Shown: positions 59,489-64,000 of the stretch, piece after piece
Position numbering within the stretch: the stretch's first letter is position 1
How the letters are laid out: the number at the start of each line of letters is the position of its first letter
Source: Segatella albensis DSM 11370 = JCM 12258
Lineage (GTDB): Bacteria; Bacteroidota; Bacteroidia; Bacteroidales; Bacteroidaceae
Length of the DNA stretch: 64,000 bases
Reading direction: 5' to 3'
Assembly (NCBI RefSeq): GCF_000426565.1
Contig: NZ_AUFP01000001.1
Location: 124,001 to 188,000, forward strand
Position numbers and translations under genes: made by a program
Notes under the pieces: model-generated
What the model saw: the letters and a program-made list of their open reading frames with translations, nothing else
Told to the model about the DNA's origin: nothing
Database searches by the model: none

Positions 59489-59560
59489 ATAAGCCCTATG
59501 ATTTATAATGAATCATAGGGCTTATTATAAATAGGTATCTCAGCCGAGATACCTATTTAT
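59489..59560 (-). terminator. tandem hairpins, terminator of secDF
   Basis: Two adjoining perfect stems. ATAAATAGGTATCTC (59527-59541) pairs with GAGATACCTATTTAT (59546-59560). AATAAGCCCTATGATT (59489-59504) pairs with AATCATAGGGCTTATT (59511-59526) and is followed on the minus strand by TTATG. They start 3 bases after the secDF stop. The outer one is the likely terminator and may also serve the plus strand. Confidence 0.88.
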
Positions 59561-59563
59561 ATA

Positions 59564-62500
59564 TTATTCAGCTACGGCAACTTCTGCGTTAGCCTTGTCC
59601 TCCTCACGAATCTTCTTACCCAAAACAAGATATGCCATTGGAGAAGCGATGAAGATAGAAGACAATGTACCAATTACGACACCGATGATCATTGCGAATG
59701 CAAAGCTACGGATACTGTCGCCACCCAATACGAAGATTGATACCAACACGATCAATGTTGATACTGATGTATTAATGGTACGTGCAAGTGTCTCGTTGAT
59801 AGACTTGTTGAACAATGCCTGAATATCAGTCTTTTCCAAAAGTCCTTTACGCTCGCGAAGATGCTCACGGATACGGTCGAATACAACCACAGAGTCGTTG
59901 ATATCATAACCGATTACTGTCAGGATAGCACCAATGAATGTCTGGTCAATCTCCAAAGAGAAACCAATCCAACCATAGCACAGTGAGAAGAAACCGATAA
60001 CGATAGTTGTATCCAGAACCAAGCCGACAATAGAACCGATTGAGAAACCGATGTTGCGGAAACGGAGCAAGATATAGAGGAAGATAAATACCAATGCAAG
60101 GGCTACACTGATGATTGCACCATAAGTGATATCCTTAGCAACTGAAGGACCTACCTTTGCACTGCTGATGATACTACCACCCTGACGGATATCTGGGTTC
60201 TTGAAGGCCTCAACACTAGACTGGCTAATGAAACCTGCCTTCTTAAGTTCCTGATAAAGTTTTGTTTCTACTTTGTCATCCTCTGTAGGACTATTGGTAT
60301 CAATATTATAATTGGTAGAAATACGGATTGTCTTGCCATCTGTACCAATTGCAATCACAGAAGTTGTTGCCAACTTACCTGCATTTGGACCTACAGTATT
60401 GGTAAACGCATTACCAAGGACTGAACGTACCTGCTCTACCTCTACTGGTTTATCAAGTGTTACAACATAGTTACGACCACCTGTAAAGTCAATACTCTGA
60501 CTCAAGCCACGAACTGCGAAACTGATGATACAGATTACGATGGCAACACCCCAAGCAGTGAAACTCTTCTTGTACATACTCATGAACTTGAAGTTTGTTC
60601 CCTGCATCAGATTCTTACTGAAGCCTGTCCAGAACTTCAGATTCACCCAACGATTATTCTTAAGCTGATATTCATAAACAAGACGTGTCAGGAATACTGC
60701 TGTGAAGAATGAGATAACAATACCGATAATCCATGTAGTAGCAAAACCACGGATAGGACCAGTACCGAATACATAAAGGATTACACCTGTGATAAGAGAT
60801 GTGAGGTTAGAGTCGAAGATTGCAGAGAATGCGTTGCTATAACCAGCTGCTACAGCCTGCTTCATTCCCTTACCTGCACGAAGTTCTTCCTTGATACGCT
60901 CATAGATAAGTACGTTGGCATCTACCGCAGTACCCAAGGTAAGTACCATACCGGCAATACCACTCATCGTAAGGGCTGCCTGGAATGAGGTTAATATACC
61001 GAGTGTAAAGAATACATTGACGATCAATGCAAGATTTGCAATCATACCAGGAACGAAATTATACATCAATACCATGTATAAGATCAATAATACGAAAGCA
61101 ATAACGAATGATACAAGACCTTGCTGGATAGATTGAGCACCCAAAGTAGGACCAACAACTTCTTCCTGTACAATATGAGCAGGAGCTGGCATACGACCAG
61201 ACTTCAAAGTGTTAGCCAAATCTTTTGTATCTTGAATGGTGAAGTTACCACTGATCTGTGAATTACCACCATCAATCTCCTGATTTACGTTTGGTGCAGA
61301 ATATACGACACCATCCAAAACAATTGCAATAGCCTTACCAATATTGGCCTTGGTTAACTGAGCCCACTTACGAGCACCTTCTGTATTCATGCTCATGCTA
61401 ACTACTGGACGACCCATCTGGTCGAACTCATCCTTAGCATCTGTGATAACATCACCCTCCAACGGAGCACGTCCATTAGATGTTGTAACCTTCAAGGCAT
61501 GAAGTTCGAAGATATTCTTCGCCTGGATGCCATCAGCTGGCTTTGCACTCCACAACAACTTCAAGTCATTAGGAAGTACTTGCTTAGCGACCTGAGAATA
61601 GATGATCTTATTGATGGCTGCTGTATCACGAACACTTGCATAACCTACTAGGCTCAAGCTCTGACGACCTGTGAGCTGAAGACGAGCAAGAAGAGGATGC
61701 TGCTTGATAGCTGCCTTCTCTGCTGCGCTCTCTGAAACTGTAGCATTCTTATTTACGCCCTTCAACTGGAACTTAGAAGGAGCCTTTTTCTCTGGCTTTA
61801 CTGTTTTAGTGGTATCAGCTTCTGCACCAGCTACCATACGTGCATCAAGTTGCTGAAGGTAAGGAGCAATCTCATCGCTGTTATAAGTCTCCCAGAATTC
61901 CAAGTTTGCAGAACCCTGAAGTAACTTACGCATACGCTCTGGCTCTTTGATACCTGGCATCTCTACCATGATACGGCCTTCCTGTCCCTCTAGTTTCTGA
62001 ATATTTGGCTGAACAACACCAAACTGGTCGATACGGGTACGAACGACATTGAATGAATTGTCGATGGCTGCATTAACCTGCTCGCGAAGTACCTTCTCAA
62101 CTTCACTATCAGAACTCTGAGGAGAAACCTTGCCCTGCAACTGTTGTGTAGCAAAAATTTCTGCCAACTTGTGTCCAGGAGCATTCTTATGATATGCATT
62201 GATGAACAATGAGATGAAATCACTCTGACTCTTCTCCTCTTCCTGACGAGCTTCCTTCATTGACTTTACAAAAGCTACATCAGTCTTGTGGTCAGCAAGC
62301 ATCTCAACAACATCAGGTACTGAGATCTCAAGAACAACATTCATACCGCCCTTCAAGTCTAGACCTAGACCAATCTGGGTTTCCAAGCACTTCTTGTAAG
62401 AATAGACACCCAAATATTTCACAGAGTCCTTATAATCCTGCTGTGCCACTGGGTCGCTAATCTTGGCTGCCTGACTATCGTAATAACTGGTTGCTCCAGC

Positions 62501-62572
62501 AAAAGATAGGTAGAAAACGCTGACAAGTGTCAACGCTACGGCAACAAAAATTACTAATCCTTTGTTTTGCAT
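59564..62572 (-). CDS. secDF: fused protein translocase subunit SecDF
   Basis: A 1002-residue inner-membrane protein with SecD and SecF joined, as is usual in Bacteroidetes. It pulls exported proteins across the membrane using the proton gradient. The SecD half has one N-terminal helix, QIGLGLDLKGGMNVVLE, a large periplasmic region with an inserted segment (about 240-290, Lys/Ala-rich) and GTAVDANVLIYERIKEELRAGK. The SecF half starts near residue 680 with QSIDFTGGRNYVV and ends with IGYDINDSVVVFDRIRE. The start follows a TATTTTTG promoter box. Confidence 0.96.
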   Translation of the reverse strand: MQNKGLVIFVAVALTLVSVFYLSFAGATSYYDSQAAKISDPVAQQDYKDSVKYLGVYSYKKCLETQIGLGLDLKGGMNVVLEISVPDVVEMLADHKTDVAFVKSMKEARQEEEKSQSDFISLFINAYHKNAPGHKLAEIFATQQLQGKVSPQSSDSEVEKVLREQVNAAIDNSFNVVRTRIDQFGVVQPNIQKLEGQEGRIMVEMPGIKEPERMRKLLQGSANLEFWETYNSDEIAPYLQQLDARMVAGAEADTTKTVKPEKKAPSKFQLKGVNKNATVSESAAEKAAIKQHPLLARLQLTGRQSLSLVGYASVRDTAAINKIIYSQVAKQVLPNDLKLLWSAKPADGIQAKNIFELHALKVTTSNGRAPLEGDVITDAKDEFDQMGRPVVSMSMNTEGARKWAQLTKANIGKAIAIVLDGVVYSAPNVNQEIDGGNSQISGNFTIQDTKDLANTLKSGRMPAPAHIVQEEVVGPTLGAQSIQQGLVSFVIAFVLLILYMVLMYNFVPGMIANLALIVNVFFTLGILTSFQAALTMSGIAGMVLTLGTAVDANVLIYERIKEELRAGKGMKQAVAAGYSNAFSAIFDSNLTSLITGVILYVFGTGPIRGFATTWIIGIVISFFTAVFLTRLVYEYQLKNNRWVNLKFWTGFSKNLMQGTNFKFMSMYKKSFTAWGVAIVICIISFAVRGLSQSIDFTGGRNYVVTLDKPVEVEQVRSVLGNAFTNTVGPNAGKLATTSVIAIGTDGKTIRISTNYNIDTNSPTEDDKVETKLYQELKKAGFISQSSVEAFKNPDIRQGGSIISSAKVGPSVAKDITYGAIISVALALVFIFLYILLRFRNIGFSIGSIVGLVLDTTIVIGFFSLCYGWIGFSLEIDQTFIGAILTVIGYDINDSVVVFDRIREHLRERKGLLEKTDIQALFNKSINETLARTINTSVSTLIVLVSIFVLGGDSIRSFAFAMIIGVVIGTLSSIFIASPMAYLVLGKKIREEDKANAEVAVAE

Positions 62573-62630
62573 TTTTATTTTGATATGTTTTTAATTATTG
62601 ATTTTCTTGGTTTACACTATTATAGACATG

Positions 62631-62638
62631 CAAAAATA
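62631..62638 (-). promoter_or_regulatory. -7 box of secDF
   Basis: Minus strand TATTTTTG followed by CA, giving a leader of about 50 bases. Confidence 0.65.
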
Positions 62639-62678
62639 CACATTTTCTGCCATTTATGAAAATTTATTGCCACATATT

Positions 62679-63770
62679 TTATCCTTTTACTTGCTTTTTT
62701 AACCAACATGTTATGGGATAATGATCAGAAGCCTTTATCTTACTGTCTACAACGCATCGATATGGGATAAAATCATCTGAGCACATCATATTGTCTATCC
62801 TCACAAAGAAGCCTCCGCGATGATAGCTTATTCCTAAACCATTTCCTGACTCTATATAGCAATCTTTCAGTTTCTTAGCGATCACCCTATGGGCATAGGA
62901 GATAGGACCATCATTGAAATCTCCACATACGATTATCGGATATCTCAGATGTTGTCCTATATAGTCGGCAACGGCATCTGCTTCCGGTGCGCGTTTCCGA
63001 GTGGATTCGGCGAGTTTCTTCACTAGCATCTTTGAGGCTTCTTCGGCAGTATCCTTATGTAGTTTCCCCTTTAACAGATTCTTGAAATCTTTCCGCTGTT
63101 CTTTTGTCAAACCTGTTGTCTCCAAATGATTGTTTACTACGACTACGGTATCTTTGCCTACGAGCAATTTCCATGCTCCACTCAGATTGCCTCTCGACTC
63201 AAACTCGATCCTGTCTTTGCCTACTATCGGATAACGGGAATAGATGGCTATAGCTTCTCCTCCATCTCCTACGGACATGGTATCGCTATATTGATAAATG
63301 GGATTAAGTTTCTGATCGATATCATCTTGAGAAACTACTGTTGTTGAAAATTCCTGTAAGCATACAATATCTGCCCGTTCATTACACAGATAGTTCAGGA
63401 TCTCCATTCCTGCGTTTTTTGAATGGTCGTATTCACCAAACGACAGGATGTTATAAGACAACACTTTAATGGAGTTCCGAGGCACGTCATGTGAGACATT
63501 GATGGGGATATATTTCCGTACAGGACTATAACAGATGATGAAACCGATAAACGGTATCAAAGAGAAACGAGGCTTAAAGATTAACCAGAATATCAGGAAA
63601 CCCAAATTTATTAACAGAAAAACAGGGAACGCCAGTCCCACATTGCTAAGCATTGGAAATTCCGTAGGATTAAGATAATCCGAGTATCCTACCAAGAACA
63701 TGAGGATAATAGACGAGATATTAGCCCCAGCCAGTATTTGCAAAGTATATTTTTTGAAGTCTCTCAGCAT
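62679..63770 (-). CDS. membrane-anchored endonuclease/exonuclease/phosphatase family protein
   Basis: A 363-residue protein with two or three N-terminal membrane helices (about 10-27, 42-62 and 68-85) and a C-terminal EEP domain (about 100-363). Motifs are VLSYNILSFGEY, CLQEFST (metal-binding Glu), NNHLETTG, CGDFNDGP and a final ASDHYPI with the catalytic His. The catalytic domain probably faces the periplasm. The substrate is unknown. It lies 12 bases after the rhomboid-like gene in the same direction, so they form an operon. Confidence 0.88.
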   Translation of the reverse strand: MLRDFKKYTLQILAGANISSIILMFLVGYSDYLNPTEFPMLSNVGLAFPVFLLINLGFLIFWLIFKPRFSLIPFIGFIICYSPVRKYIPINVSHDVPRNSIKVLSYNILSFGEYDHSKNAGMEILNYLCNERADIVCLQEFSTTVVSQDDIDQKLNPIYQYSDTMSVGDGGEAIAIYSRYPIVGKDRIEFESRGNLSGAWKLLVGKDTVVVVNNHLETTGLTKEQRKDFKNLLKGKLHKDTAEEASKMLVKKLAESTRKRAPEADAVADYIGQHLRYPIIVCGDFNDGPISYAHRVIAKKLKDCYIESGNGLGISYHRGGFFVRIDNMMCSDDFIPYRCVVDSKIKASDHYPITCWLKKQVKG

Positions 63771-63782
63771 AACAATGAAAAA

Positions 63783-64000
63783 TTATTTATGCTGATCGAA
63801 AAGTTTCTGCTTTTCTTCATTCGTAAGGGCGTCATAACCGCTCTTCCTGATTTTATCAAGTATTCTGTCTATCTCTTCTTGATTGGCTTTTCTTCTGGCA
63901 TCCCGCTTTCTATCGGTCTGTCTATCATCATGATAATAAGAATTTGATTGGCAATTTGTCTTTTCCCGCTCAGTCTCTTCAAACATTCTCTTTATCTTAT
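63783..64000 (-). CDS. C-terminal end of a probable rhomboid family protein (cut by window edge)
   Basis: The last 71 codons or so of a gene that continues beyond the right edge; the frame is open to base 64000. The tail is charged (REKTNCQSNSYYHDDRQTDRKRDARRK) and ends EEIDRILDKIRKSGYDALTNEEKQKLFDQHK-like, which is the small C-terminal domain found on Bacteroidetes rhomboid intramembrane proteases. The membrane part is not visible, so the call rests only on this tail and on the usual pairing with an EEP-family gene. Confidence 0.65.
   Translation of the reverse strand, partial: KIKRMFEETEREKTNCQSNSYYHDDRQTDRKRDARRKANQEEIDRILDKIRKSGYDALTNEEKQKLFDQHK

Overview
The window looks like chromosomal DNA of a Bacteroidales bacterium, most likely Prevotella or a close relative. 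Three things point there: promoters of the Bacteroidetes type (TTTG, a spacer of 19-21 bases, then TAnnTTTG, usually followed by C), no strong Shine-Dalgarno sequences, and typical families such as SusC/SusD pairs, type III glutamine synthetases, a fused SecDF and DUF4250/DUF4369 proteins. I saw no rRNA, CRISPR array, phage, plasmid or complete insertion sequence. Most genes are housekeeping. The accessory content is two SusC/SusD loci, a chimeric pseudogene and a family of intergenic repeats.

Layout. 0-14 kb: nitrogen and lysine/cell-wall precursor genes (amt and a P-II protein on minus; dapF-dapL-glnN on plus; a second glnN at 12.0-14.2 kb). Between the two glnN genes lie a DMT transporter, a PIF1-like helicase, a minus-strand hemerythrin/DUF488 operon, an iron-sulfur flavoprotein, a cyclophilin, a LolA-like protein and DUF4250. 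14.3-23.4 kb: a minus-strand glycan locus with a GH51 arabinofuranosidase, an orphan ORF, SusD, SusC and a GH43_24-like enzyme, which suggests arabinogalactan-type side chains as substrate. 23.5-32.4 kb: a YqiA-HAD fusion, guaD, a Dna2-like nuclease-helicase, two small outer-membrane barrels, a candidate small RNA, greA with a terminator in its leader, a HIT protein and manC. 32.5-43.3 kb: tRNA-Leu(CAA), a lipoprotein of unknown function, a repeat element, a permease/adenine-deaminase chimeric remnant, a second SF1 helicase, a secreted hydrolase and a second SusC/SusD pair without enzymes. 43.3-59.0 kb: argS, an RNase H, ribD with a coupled 53-residue gene, prmC-recX-comF, pyrE-SRPBCC-argH-lipoprotein, tRNA-Gly and tRNA-Leu(UAA), a thioredoxin-fold lipoprotein, comM, metG with a nuclease gene, tRNA-Arg(CCU) and an ADP-ribosylglycohydrolase. 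59.0-64.0 kb: another repeat element, secDF, a membrane-anchored endonuclease/exonuclease/phosphatase protein and the C-terminus of a probable rhomboid protease.

The most unusual signal is a family of intergenic elements built on an AGTTAACTnCGTAA motif phased at 22 bases. One locus (16.36-16.47 kb) is a five-unit array. Two others (34.86-35.16 and 59.06-59.37 kb) are homologous to each other over about 300 bases and share a conserved 12-bp-stem hairpin. Other notable signals are a short promoter-to-terminator transcript on the minus strand at 30.0 kb, an intrinsic terminator inside the greA leader (an arrangement like that of E. coli GraL), a 16-base palindrome at about -42 of the hemerythrin operon, and the chimeric pseudogene at 35.4 kb.

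All calls come from reading the sequence by eye. No database search, folding program or alignment was run.
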